From assembly GCA_947086625.1 (NCBI GenBank), contig CAMTZV010000131.1:1-5605 (forward strand): 5,605 nt of DNA. Reading direction: 5' to 3'. This document shows, one piece after another, positions 1 to 5,605 of this stretch (position 1 is its first letter; each line of letters begins with the position of its first letter). A program made the position numbers and the translations under genes. The stretch comes from an uncultured bacterium. GTDB taxonomy: Bacteria; Bacillota; Clostridia; Lachnospirales; Lachnospiraceae. The notes beneath the pieces were generated by a model, which saw only the letters and a list, made by a program, of their open reading frames with translations, was not told the origin of the DNA and ran no database searches.

Positions 1-1
1 G

Positions 2-2050
2 TCCCTGCCGGGGTATACATCCGCAATCGTAGATGTGGGCCTGCAGCAGTACGGTATTGAGGACTGCATGATGGAACAGATGCGCCGCGAAACGGGCGAG
101 GCGCTGCGGGGTCTGCTGCCGGAGGGCATGTTTGAACGATACTATTCTTATAATGAAGCGACAGGCTTTTATGAGCTGTCGGAGCTCACGCGGGAGGAGC
201 GCAGAGAGCTTTGCGAAGCGTTTGTGCAGCCGATGGTGCTGCTCTATGCGGGCAGCCATATGGATGAGCTTCTGGAGCAAAACGGTCTGGATGCTGCGGA
301 CCTTCCGGGTGCAGATACGGGGTCTTTTGACATGGAAGAACTGCTCGCGGGTTTTGGTGAGATTAGCGATTCGATTCTGGAGCAGATCGCGGTTCAGTGT
401 GTGCGGGAGGAGTACGAGGCGTGCGGCGTGGATCTGGCCCGGATGCAGCGCGGGTATCTGCTGAAAACCGGTGCAAAGATGATGACGCTGTCTGTGCTTA
501 TGCTGGCGGCGGCGATCGCCTGCGGCTACCTGTCCGCGAAGACCGCGGCAAAGATCGGTCTGGAGCTTCGCGGCAGGGTGTTTGAAAACGTGCTTCAATT
601 TTCGAACGTGGAGATGAACCAGTTTTCCACCGCGTCGCTGATCACGCGCAGCACGAACGATATTCAGCAGATTCAGATGGTATCGGTCATGCTGCTGCGC
701 ATGGTCTTTTACGCCCCGATTTTAGGCGTCGGCGGCGTGCTGAAGGTCGTGTCCACGAGGACGGGCATGGGCTGGATTATCGTTGTCGCAGTTGTTCTGA
801 TCACGGCGCTGGTGCTCACGCTCATGGGGATCACGCTGCCGAAATTTCAGGCTATGCAGAAGCTGGTGGACCGCCTGAATCTGGTGTCCCGCGAGATTTT
901 GACGGGGCTTCCGGTCATTCGCGCGTTTTCCCGGGAGCAGTTTGAGGAGGAGCGCTTTGATACGGCTAACAAAAATCTTATGGCAACCCAGCTCTTTACA
1001 AACCGTGTGATGACACTGATGATGCCCGCGATGATGCTGATCATGAACGGCGTGAGCGTGCTCATCGTCTGGGTTGGCGGACACGGCATCGATGTGGGAA
1101 GATTGCAGGTCGGAGATATGATCGCCTTCATTACTTATACGATGCAGATCATCATGTCGTTTCTGATGATTACGATGATTTCCGTTATGCTGCCGCGTGC
1201 AGGCGTTGCGGCGGAGCGTATCGACGAGGTAATCCGCACGCAAAGCTCGATCGGTGATGCCGCTCATGTGCGGGACGAGGAACGCACAAAGTGGCAGGGC
1301 AGGGTAGAATTTTCGGATGTATCATTCCGCTATGAGGGCGCCGACGAGGATGCTTTAGAGCACATTTCCTTTGTCGCGGAGCCGGGGAAGACGACGGCGA
1401 TCATCGGTAGCACCGGCTGTGGAAAGAGTACGCTTGTGAATCTCATTCCCCGCTTTTATGATGTGACGGAAGGGAAAATTACGATGGATGGTATCGATAT
1501 ACGGGAGCTGTCTCAGAAAAAGCTGCGCAGCCTGCTTGGCGTGGTGCCGCAAAAGGGAGTGCTTTTTTCAGGGGATATCGCATCCAATCTGAAATTTGGC
1601 GGCGACGAGATCAGCGATGCGCAGATGAACGAGGCGGCAGAGATTGCACAGGCACTCGATTTCATTGAGGAGAAGCCGGACGGCTTTCACAGCGAGATTG
1701 CGCAGGGAGGCACGAACGTGTCCGGCGGACAGAAGCAGCGGCTCTCCATCGCGCGGGCGATTGCAAAGCAGCCGCGGGTACTGATTTTTGACGACAGCTT
1801 TTCGGCGCTGGACTACAAGACGGACGCTGCCCTGCGCAGAGCGCTGGCAGAAAAAACGGCGGACGCCACGGTGATCATCGTGGCGCAGCGTATTAACACG
1901 ATCTTACATGCGGATCAGATCCTTGTGCTCGAGGATGGCAGGATCGTCGGCAGAGGAACACATGACGAGCTGCTTGCGGGCTGTGAGGCATATCAGGAGA
2001 TCGCCGGTTCGCAGATGTCTGAGGAAGAACTGAGAGGAGGTGTGTGCTGA
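2..2050 (+). CDS. ABC exporter half-transporter, degenerate-site subunit (5' partial)
   Basis: This is a fused membrane-plus-ATPase half of a type IV ABC exporter, expected in the cytoplasmic membrane. The frame is open to the left edge, and the codons before the GTG at 35 encode the conserved end of TM1 (LPGYTSAIVDVG), so the true start and TM1 lie upstream. Probable TM segments are near 482-540, 677-745, 767-840, 1007-1075 and 1115-1190. The ATPase domain spans about 1298-2020: Walker A GSTGCGKST at 1406-1432, signature VSGGQ at 1718-1732, Walker B ending in Asp at 1790-1792. The next codon (1793-1795) is Asp where the catalytic Glu is expected, and the H-loop position (1886-1888) is Gln, not His. 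Family knowledge says this marks the catalytically weak partner of a heterodimer, here with the gene starting at 2050. About 125 extra residues (roughly 65-440) lie between TM1 and TM2. The transported substrate is unknown; drug or lipid-like compounds are typical. Confidence 0.95.
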   Translation, partial: SLPGYTSAIVDVGLQQYGIEDCMMEQMRRETGEALRGLLPEGMFERYYSYNEATGFYELSELTREERRELCEAFVQPMVLLYAGSHMDELLEQNGLDAADLPGADTGSFDMEELLAGFGEISDSILEQIAVQCVREEYEACGVDLARMQRGYLLKTGAKMMTLSVLMLAAAIACGYLSAKTAAKIGLELRGRVFENVLQFSNVEMNQFSTASLITRSTNDIQQIQMVSVMLLRMVFYAPILGVGGVLKVVSTRTGMGWIIVVAVVLITALVLTLMGITLPKFQAMQKLVDRLNLVSREILTGLPVIRAFSREQFEEERFDTANKNLMATQLFTNRVMTLMMPAMMLIMNGVSVLIVWVGGHGIDVGRLQVGDMIAFITYTMQIIMSFLMITMISVMLPRAGVAAERIDEVIRTQSSIGDAAHVRDEERTKWQGRVEFSDVSFRYEGADEDALEHISFVAEPGKTTAIIGSTGCGKSTLVNLIPRFYDVTEGKITMDGIDIRELSQKKLRSLLGVVPQKGVLFSGDIASNLKFGGDEISDAQMNEAAEIAQALDFIEEKPDGFHSEIAQGGTNVSGGQKQRLSIARAIAKQPRVLIFDDSFSALDYKTDAALRRALAEKTADATVIIVAQRINTILHADQILVLEDGRIVGRGTHDELLAGCEAYQEIAGSQMSEEELRGGVC
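2035..2040 (+). promoter_or_regulatory. Ribosome binding site for the second ABC gene
   Basis: A perfect AGGAGG lies inside the last codons of the upstream ABC gene, 9 nt before the ATG at 2050. It decides the start: the in-frame GTG at 2044 would leave only 3 nt of spacing. The arrangement, with TGATG stop/start overlap, suggests translational coupling that keeps the two subunits in equal amounts. Confidence 0.85.
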
Positions 2051-3891
2051 TGGCAGAGAGAACAAACAGGCGCGGACACGGGCCGATGGGACACGGGCCC
2101 GGTGCGCCGGTGGAGCGCGCGAAGGATTTCAGAGGAACGCTTCGCAAGCTGCTCGTCTATGTGAACAATTACAGGCCGGCGCTCATTGTCGTGGTCCTTT
2201 TCGCGGTTGCCGGTACGATATTTAATGTGGTTGGGCCAAAAATTTTGAGCCGTGCTACGACGGAGCTCTTTAACGGCCTGATGAGCAAGCTTTCCGGCGG
2301 AAGCGGCATCGATTTTTCAAGGATCGGCAGGATTCTTCTGATCCTGCTCGCCATCTATGTGTGCAGCTCTGTGTTTTCCTTTGTGCAGGGCCTTATTATG
2401 ACGCGCATCTCGCAGGAGATGACGTTTCGGATGCGGCGGGAGATTTCTGAGAAAATCAACCGTATGCCGATGAAATATTTTGAGTCGCGCACGGTAGGCG
2501 AGGTATTGTCGCGCATTACCAACGATGTCGATACGATGGGCCAGAGTCTGAACCAGTCCATTACACAGTTGATCACATCGATTGCGACGATCGTGGGCGT
2601 GTTTATCATGATGCTGACGATCAGTCCGCTGATGACGCTCATCGCGCTTGTGATTTTGCCGATTTCGACGGCGCTTATGGTCGTCGTCATGAAATTTTCA
2701 CAGCGGCATTTTAAAAACCACCAGAAATATCTGGGCGAGGTCAACGGGCAGGTGGAGGAGATCTACAGCGGCCATCAGGTCGTGAAGGCGTTCAACCGGG
2801 AGGAGCAGACGCTTCGCATTTTTCATGAGACGAATGAAAAGCTCTATGAGTCTGCGTGGAAATCACAGTTTTTGTCCGGTTTGATGCAGCCGATTATGAT
2901 GTTTGTGGGAAATCTCGGCTACGTGGCGGTGGCGGTTTCGGGAAGCCTGCTCGCGGCAAGACGCGTCATTGAGGTGGGCGATATACAGGCGTTTATCCAG
3001 TATGTGAAAAACTTTACCCAGCCGATCACGCAGCTTGCGCAGATATCCAATATGCTGCAGTCCATGGCGGCCGCGGCGGAGCGCGTATTCGAGTTTCTGG
3101 AGGAGGAAGAAGAGGAAAGCGTCGCAGAGCATCCGGTAGAGATCGCTCAGGCGAGAGGGGATGTAACGTTCTCCCATGTACAGTTCGGCTATCAGCCCGA
3201 CCGCGTCATCATCCACGATTTCAGCAGCGAGGTAAAAGCGGGCCAGACGGTAGCGATCGTCGGGCCGACCGGGGCCGGAAAGACCACGATGGTGAAGCTG
3301 CTTTTGCGCTTTTACAATGTAGGCGGGGGCGCGATCTATGTGGACGGACACGATATCCGCGATTTTAACCGGGACGACCTGCGCAGGCAGTTTGGCATGG
3401 TTTTGCAGGATACGTGGCTGTTTCAGGGCACGATCATGGAAAATATCCGTTACGGGCGGCTGGACGCGACGGACGAGGAGGTCATCGCGGCGGCGCGGGC
3501 GGCGCACGCGCATCACTTTATACAGACGCTGCCGGGCGGCTATCAGATGGAGCTGAACGAGGAGGCGAGCAACGTCTCGCAGGGCCAGAAGCAGCTTCTC
3601 ACGATCGCGCGGGCGATTCTTGCGGACAATCCGATCATGATATTGGACGAGGCGACAAGCTCAGTGGATACGAGGACCGAGCAGCGCATTCAGAAGGCGA
3701 TGGACAATTTGATGAAGGGGAGAACGAGCTTTGTGATCGCACATCGTCTCTCAACGATCAAAAACGCGGATCTGATCCTCGTCATGAAGGATGGGGATAT
3801 CATCGAGCAGGGAACGCACGGGACGTTAATGGAGATGGGCGGTTTTTACGCGGATCTTTACCAGAGCCAGTTTGAGCAGACGGGCGCGTGA
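2050..3891 (+). CDS. ABC exporter half-transporter, catalytic-site subunit
   Basis: This 613-residue protein is a full-length half-exporter with a membrane domain (about residues 35-330) and a C-terminal ATPase (about 368-605). Visible motifs are Walker A GPTGAGKTT (405-413), Q-loop Gln453, signature VSQGQ (509-513), Walker B with catalytic Glu534 (ILDEATSS), D-loop SSVD (537-540) and H-loop His565 (IAHRLSTI). The catalytic residues are intact, but the signature has Gln in place of the first Gly of LSGGQ. In a heterodimer this altered signature faces the degenerate Walker site of the upstream partner, so the defects combine in one site and the other stays active, as in TM287/288 or BmrCD. The N-terminus has a Gly/His/Pro-rich stretch with the repeated unit GHGP. 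The gene overlaps the upstream stop by 1 nt and clearly shares its transcript. The substrate cannot be read from sequence; multidrug-type efflux is the likely general role. Confidence 0.96.
   Translation: MAERTNRRGHGPMGHGPGAPVERAKDFRGTLRKLLVYVNNYRPALIVVVLFAVAGTIFNVVGPKILSRATTELFNGLMSKLSGGSGIDFSRIGRILLILLAIYVCSSVFSFVQGLIMTRISQEMTFRMRREISEKINRMPMKYFESRTVGEVLSRITNDVDTMGQSLNQSITQLITSIATIVGVFIMMLTISPLMTLIALVILPISTALMVVVMKFSQRHFKNHQKYLGEVNGQVEEIYSGHQVVKAFNREEQTLRIFHETNEKLYESAWKSQFLSGLMQPIMMFVGNLGYVAVAVSGSLLAARRVIEVGDIQAFIQYVKNFTQPITQLAQISNMLQSMAAAAERVFEFLEEEEEESVAEHPVEIAQARGDVTFSHVQFGYQPDRVIIHDFSSEVKAGQTVAIVGPTGAGKTTMVKLLLRFYNVGGGAIYVDGHDIRDFNRDDLRRQFGMVLQDTWLFQGTIMENIRYGRLDATDEEVIAAARAAHAHHFIQTLPGGYQMELNEEASNVSQGQKQLLTIARAILADNPIMILDEATSSVDTRTEQRIQKAMDNLMKGRTSFVIAHRLSTIKNADLILVMKDGDIIEQGTHGTLMEMGGFYADLYQSQFEQTGA
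2074..2099 (+). repeat. Short in-frame direct repeat encoding GHGP units
   Basis: Two exact copies of an 11-base unit (GGACACGGGCC) occur at 2074-2084 and 2089-2099, a period of 15 nt or five codons. They encode GHGPM followed by GHGPG in the cytoplasmic N-terminal tail of the second ABC protein, ahead of its first membrane helix. Gly/Pro-rich tails at this position are, from memory, common in related clostridial exporters, so this is probably flexible low-complexity sequence. Confidence 0.7.
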
Positions 3892-3906
3892 AAGGAAGCG
3901 CCCGTC
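3879..3906. terminator. Hairpin between convergent genes, possible bidirectional terminator
   Basis: GACGGGCGC (3879-3887) pairs perfectly with GCGCCCGTC (3898-3906), giving a 9-bp GC-rich stem around a 10-nt loop. The stem begins in the last sense codons of the second ABC gene, and its TGA stop (3889-3891) lies in the loop. On the other strand the hairpin starts 11 nt after the stop of the CDF gene. Its position between two converging genes suggests termination of both transcripts. Neither side has a T-tract, so it is not a classical intrinsic terminator and may instead act as a 3'-end stabilising structure. Confidence 0.5.
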
Positions 3907-3916
3907 CGGGCATGTG

Positions 3917-4843
3917 TCAGACCGGATTTACGTGCACCATGATGTGTTTGACCTTTGGGAAGCGCTGTTCAATGGAATCGTGTACCGATTCCGCGATCTT
4001 ATGCGCTTCCCGAAGCGTTTTGTCTCCGTCCGCACGTATTTCGATATCCACATATATTTTGTTGGCAAACACGCGGGTCATGAGCATGTCGATCCCCTCC
4101 ACGCCGCAGATGGAGAGGGCGCAGTCACGGATCTGGGTCTCTGTCTTTTCATCACAGGCCTTGTCGACCATCTTGTCGACGGCATCCATAAAAATATCGT
4201 ATGCTGCCTTGACGATAAAGACACAGATGACGACACTGGCCACCGGATCAGAGACAGGGAAGCCGAGTCTGGCACCTGCGATACCGATGAGCGCCCCCAC
4301 GGAGGAGAGCGCATCGGAGCGGTGGTGCCACGCGTCGGCCATGAGTGCGCCGGAATCGATCTTTTTGGCGTAGCCCCGTGTGTACCAGAACATCGCTTCC
4401 TTTACAATGATGGAGACGAGCGCTGCCAGCAGGGCGGGTACGCCGGGAACCGAGAGCGATTCCCAGGCGCCGGAAAAAATAGTTTTGCAGGCGCGCCAGC
4501 CAATGCCAAAACCGGTGATGCACAGCACGGTCGCCAGAATGATGGCAGCGACGCACTCCATGCGCTCGTGGCCGTAGGGGTGCTCCTTGTCGGAGTCCCG
4601 GCTGGCGATCTTTACGCCTGCAATGACGACGATCGAGCTGAAAACGTCTGAGGCGGAGTGTACTGCGTCGGAGATCATCGCGCCTGAGTGCGCGAAAATT
4701 CCGGCGAGCAGCTTGCAGACGGAGAGTGCGATGTTCCATATAATACTTACAAACGAGACATGTGTGGCAGTGTGTTCGTATATCAGATCAATCTCTTTCT
4801 TTTCGACAGCCTCCGCTGTCCGGTTGTTCGTTGTCTGTTCCAT
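3917..4843 (-). CDS. Cation diffusion facilitator (CDF) family metal transporter
   Basis: This 308-residue inner-membrane protein should export divalent metal ions in exchange for protons, protecting the cell from metal excess. The N-terminal membrane domain has several hydrophobic segments within about residues 27-222, and the C-terminal cytoplasmic domain (about 225-308) is the usual CDF dimerisation and metal-sensing fold. The transport-site motifs are visible: His62/Asp66 in TM2 (HSASD) and His173/Asp177 in TM5 (HHRSD). The family motif HPYGHER is at 88-94. In CDF proteins an HxxxD-HxxxD pattern usually goes with Zn2+ (also Cd2+ or Co2+), while DxxxD pairs are typical of Mn2+/Fe2+ members, so zinc is the better guess. 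The start is the ATG at 4843, 8 nt after an AAAGGGG site; the in-frame TTG at 4918 lies inside the predicted -35 box. The gene is monocistronic here, convergent with the ABC pair and divergent from the BlaI-type gene. Confidence 0.95.
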   Translation of the reverse strand: MEQTTNNRTAEAVEKKEIDLIYEHTATHVSFVSIIWNIALSVCKLLAGIFAHSGAMISDAVHSASDVFSSIVVIAGVKIASRDSDKEHPYGHERMECVAAIILATVLCITGFGIGWRACKTIFSGAWESLSVPGVPALLAALVSIIVKEAMFWYTRGYAKKIDSGALMADAWHHRSDALSSVGALIGIAGARLGFPVSDPVASVVICVFIVKAAYDIFMDAVDKMVDKACDEKTETQIRDCALSICGVEGIDMLMTRVFANKIYVDIEIRADGDKTLREAHKIAESVHDSIEQRFPKVKHIMVHVNPV

Positions 4844-4851
4844 AAAAATTA

Positions 4852-4858
4852 CCCCTTT
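4852..4858 (-). promoter_or_regulatory. Ribosome binding site for the CDF gene
   Basis: On the minus strand AAAGGGG is followed by an 8-nt AT-rich spacer and ATG at 4843. It supports this start over the upstream TTG at 4918, which has no comparable site. Confidence 0.7.
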
Positions 4859-4889
4859 GATGGCTTTCTGCAAAAATTCATTGCTCGTG

Positions 4890-4918
4890 AGTATAGCATA
4901 TGCAAAAGACCGGTTCAA
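4890..4918 (-). promoter_or_regulatory. Sigma-A-type promoter of the CDF gene
   Basis: Minus-strand TTGAAC (4913-4918) and TATACT (4890-4895) are separated by exactly 17 bp, and the -10 is preceded by TG-C, an extended -10. Transcription would start near 4883, leaving a 5' leader of about 40 nt before the ATG at 4843. No palindromic operator overlaps these boxes, so nothing visible indicates metal-dependent repression at this promoter. Confidence 0.8.
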
Positions 4919-4949
4919 GTGTTTTTATAACTAAAATACGAAAATTCCG

Positions 4950-4978
4950 TTGACAACAATGTCTAACGGTGTTAGACT
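4950..4978 (+). promoter_or_regulatory. Promoter of the BlaI-type repressor operon
   Basis: A perfect -35 TTGACA (4950-4955) is followed after 17 bp by TAGACT (4973-4978), a 4/6 match to TATAAT. A better-looking TATAGT (4978-4983) lies 22 bp from the -35, too far for normal use. Transcription would start near 4985. The spacer and -10 are occupied by the first palindrome and the start site by the second, so bound repressor should block RNA polymerase directly. Confidence 0.7.
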
Positions 4979-5001
4979 ATAGTTGTCTAACGGGATTAGA
5001 C
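4961..5001 (+). promoter_or_regulatory. Two tandem palindromic operators, probable BlaI-type binding sites
   Basis: The first palindrome, GTCTAAC-ggt-GTTAGAC (4961-4977), has perfect 7-bp arms. The second, GTCTAAC-ggg-ATTAGAC (4985-5001), has one arm mismatch. Their centres are 24 bp apart and the two halves read almost as a direct repeat. They lie over the -10 region and start point of the downstream repressor gene. BlaI/MecI/CopY repressors typically bind such dyads in their own promoter, so autorepression is the natural reading. The sequence differs from the TACAnnTGTA core known for staphylococcal MecI/BlaI and CopY, so assignment to this repressor rests on position. Confidence 0.8.
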
Positions 5002-5003
5002 AT

Positions 5004-5022
5004 GTCCGCGGCGCAAGCGGAC
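5004..5022 (+). other. Small hairpin in the 5' leader of the repressor operon
   Basis: GTCCGC (5004-5009) pairs with GCGGAC (5017-5022) around a 7-nt loop, between the predicted start of transcription and the ribosome binding site at 5035. No T-tract follows and the Shine-Dalgarno site is outside the stem, so it is not an obvious attenuator. It could affect mRNA stability. Confidence 0.4.
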
Positions 5023-5034
5023 GGGCGTTATCGT

Positions 5035-5043
5035 AAAGGAGGG
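5035..5043 (+). promoter_or_regulatory. Ribosome binding site for the BlaI-type gene
   Basis: AAAGGAGGG, a near-perfect anti-16S sequence, sits 7 nt before the ATG at 5051 and fixes that start. Confidence 0.85.
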
Positions 5044-5050
5044 AATTTTT

Positions 5051-5422
5051 ATGGAAGCGTACAAATTAGGAGAGATGGAGGCGCGCTTTGCGGAGCTGAT
5101 CTGGCAAAACGCGCCGATCCGCTCGGGAGAGCTGACAAAGCTGTGTGAGCGGCAGTTTGACTGGAAGCGGACGACGACCTACACGATGCTGAAGCGTCTC
5201 TGTGAGCGGGGGATGTTCGCCAATGAGGGCGGCGTCGTGCAGGTGAGGATGACGAAGGAGGAGTTTTTGGCCGGGCAGGGCAGCTCGTTTATCGAGGAGC
5301 ATTTTGACGGCTCGCTGCCGCTGTTTCTTGCGGCGTTTTCCAGAAAAAACAGGCTGAGCCGGGAGGACGTCGACAAGCTGCAGCAGCTCATTGATTCTTA
5401 TCGGGAGGAGGATGTGCAATGA
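5051..5422 (+). CDS. BlaI/MecI/CopY-family transcriptional repressor
   Basis: This 123-residue protein has the size and layout of penicillinase-repressor family proteins. An N-terminal winged-helix domain (about 1-68) has its recognition helix around W38-E52 (WKRTTTYTMLKRLCE) and a wing around 54-67. A C-terminal dimerisation region (about 69-123) includes the family-typical GSLPLFLAAF stretch (87-96). It should bind the palindromes at 4961-5001 as a dimer and repress its own operon until the partner sensor triggers its removal. The stop overlaps the start of the M56 gene (ATGA), the classic repressor-sensor arrangement. At the position matching the cleaved Asn-Phe bond of staphylococcal BlaI/MecI it reads Ala95-Phe96. 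CopY-type copper regulation is less likely: no C-terminal CxC pair is present and the neighbour is an M56 protein. The inducer and wider regulon are unknown. Confidence 0.95.
   Translation: MEAYKLGEMEARFAELIWQNAPIRSGELTKLCERQFDWKRTTTYTMLKRLCERGMFANEGGVVQVRMTKEEFLAGQGSSFIEEHFDGSLPLFLAAFSRKNRLSREDVDKLQQLIDSYREEDVQ
5403..5411 (+). promoter_or_regulatory. Ribosome binding site for the M56 gene
   Basis: GGGAGGAGG lies inside the 3' end of the repressor gene, 7 nt before the ATG at 5419. With the ATGA overlap it supports coupled translation of repressor and sensor. Confidence 0.8.
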
Positions 5423-5605
5423 TCGAGGGCTTACTGAAAATGAGTGCGACGGGCGCGGTCGCGATCGCTGTGGTGCTGCTGCTTCGGCTGTGCCTGCGGC
5501 GATTGCCAAAGATTTTTTGCTATGCGCTGTGGGCGGTCGTTCTGTTTCGGCTGCTGTGTCCCGTCTCGGTGGCGCTGCCATTATCCGCGTTCAACCTGCT
5601 TGGCG
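5419..5605 (+). CDS. M56-family (BlaR1/MecR1-type) membrane sensor peptidase, N-terminal fragment
   Basis: Sixty-two codons are visible before the right edge; the gene continues beyond. The start ATG overlaps the repressor stop by ATGA. The fragment has two hydrophobic segments, about residues 9-27 and 33-53, separated by a short basic stretch (RRLPK). The pattern of LPK, then Y-A-L-W and F-R-L-L-C-P matches the first two helices of M56 peptidases such as BlaR1 and MecR1. In that family a membrane-embedded zinc protease (HExxH, not reached here) is activated by a signal, often beta-lactam binding to an extracellular domain, and leads to inactivation of the partner repressor. Whether this protein carries a penicillin-binding sensor domain, another domain or none cannot be seen. 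The assignment rests on the short N-terminus plus the very characteristic neighbour. Confidence 0.88.
   Translation, partial: MIEGLLKMSATGAVAIAVVLLLRLCLRRLPKIFCYALWAVVLFRLLCPVSVALPLSAFNLLG

Noticed and set aside
35..37. GTG as the start codon of the first ABC protein
   Set aside because: The codons upstream to base 2 continue the conserved end of TM1 and there is no ribosome binding site; the gene is cut by the window edge.
2044..2046. GTG start two codons upstream for the second ABC protein
   Set aside because: It is only 3 nt after AGGAGG, while the ATG at 2050 is 9 nt away and forms the usual stop/start overlap.
2863..3516. Long minus-strand open frame opposite the second ABC gene (217 codons)
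   Set aside because: It is antisense to conserved ATPase-coding sequence, Arg/His-rich, and without a plausible start signal.
3872..4651. Long plus-strand open frame opposite the CDF gene (259 codons)
   Set aside because: It is antisense to a clearly conserved transporter and its translation resembles no family; it is a by-product of GC-rich codon use.
4844..4918. N-terminal extension of the CDF protein from a TTG at 4918
   Set aside because: The TTG sits in the predicted -35 box, the region contains the promoter and leader, and the ATG at 4843 has a good ribosome binding site.
4978..4983. TATAGT as the -10 box of the repressor promoter
   Set aside because: It matches TATAAT well but is 22 bp from TTGACA; TAGACT at 4973 has the correct 17-bp spacing. 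It cannot be fully excluded without start-site mapping.
4919..5050. Riboswitch or small RNA in the divergent intergenic region
   Set aside because: The region is short and explained by two promoters, two operators, a small hairpin and a ribosome binding site; no known riboswitch core is recognisable.
5066..5581. Minus-strand open frame opposite the BlaI-type and M56 genes
   Set aside because: It crosses two real genes on the other strand and has a low-complexity Arg/Pro/Ala composition typical of shadow frames.

Overview
The window looks like a piece of a Firmicutes chromosome, most likely class Clostridia and probably a Lachnospiraceae-type gut anaerobe. This is inferred from family-level protein resemblance: an ABC exporter half with a long insert in its first outer loop, and a clostridial-style BlaI/M56 pair. 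It also fits the strong AGGAGG-type ribosome binding sites, the moderately GC-rich coding sequence and the AT-rich promoter region. No 16S or other species marker is present. Nothing in the window looks mobile: there is no transposase, integrase, tRNA, CRISPR array or rRNA.

Region 1 (2-3891, plus strand) holds two tightly coupled ABC exporter half-transporters. The first is cut off by the left window edge and its stop codon overlaps the second start codon (TGATG). The first half has a degenerate ATPase site: Asp replaces the catalytic Glu, and Gln replaces the H-loop His. The second half keeps Glu and His but has an altered signature motif (VSQGQ). This is the complementary pattern of heterodimeric exporters such as TM287/288, BmrCD and LmrCD, so the two proteins should form one asymmetric multidrug-type exporter in the cytoplasmic membrane.

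Region 2 (3879-4918) starts with a 9-bp hairpin between two converging genes. It is followed by a minus-strand cation diffusion facilitator (CDF) gene with a clear sigma-A-type promoter. The CDF protein should export a divalent metal such as Zn2+ from the cytoplasm.

Region 3 (4919-5605, plus strand) is an AT-rich divergent promoter region. It carries two near-identical 17-bp palindromes 24 bp apart, overlapping the probable -10 element and start site of a BlaI/MecI/CopY-family repressor gene. The repressor stop codon overlaps the start (ATGA) of an M56-family (BlaR1/MecR1-type) membrane sensor-protease gene, which runs off the right edge. The pair should form an autoregulated sensor-repressor module. 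Its target genes are not visible, and there is no beta-lactamase in the window.

Overall the gene content belongs to known families. The points most worth a second look are the roughly 125-residue insertion in the first exporter half, the paired palindromic operators, and a changed residue at the presumed proteolytic site of the repressor.
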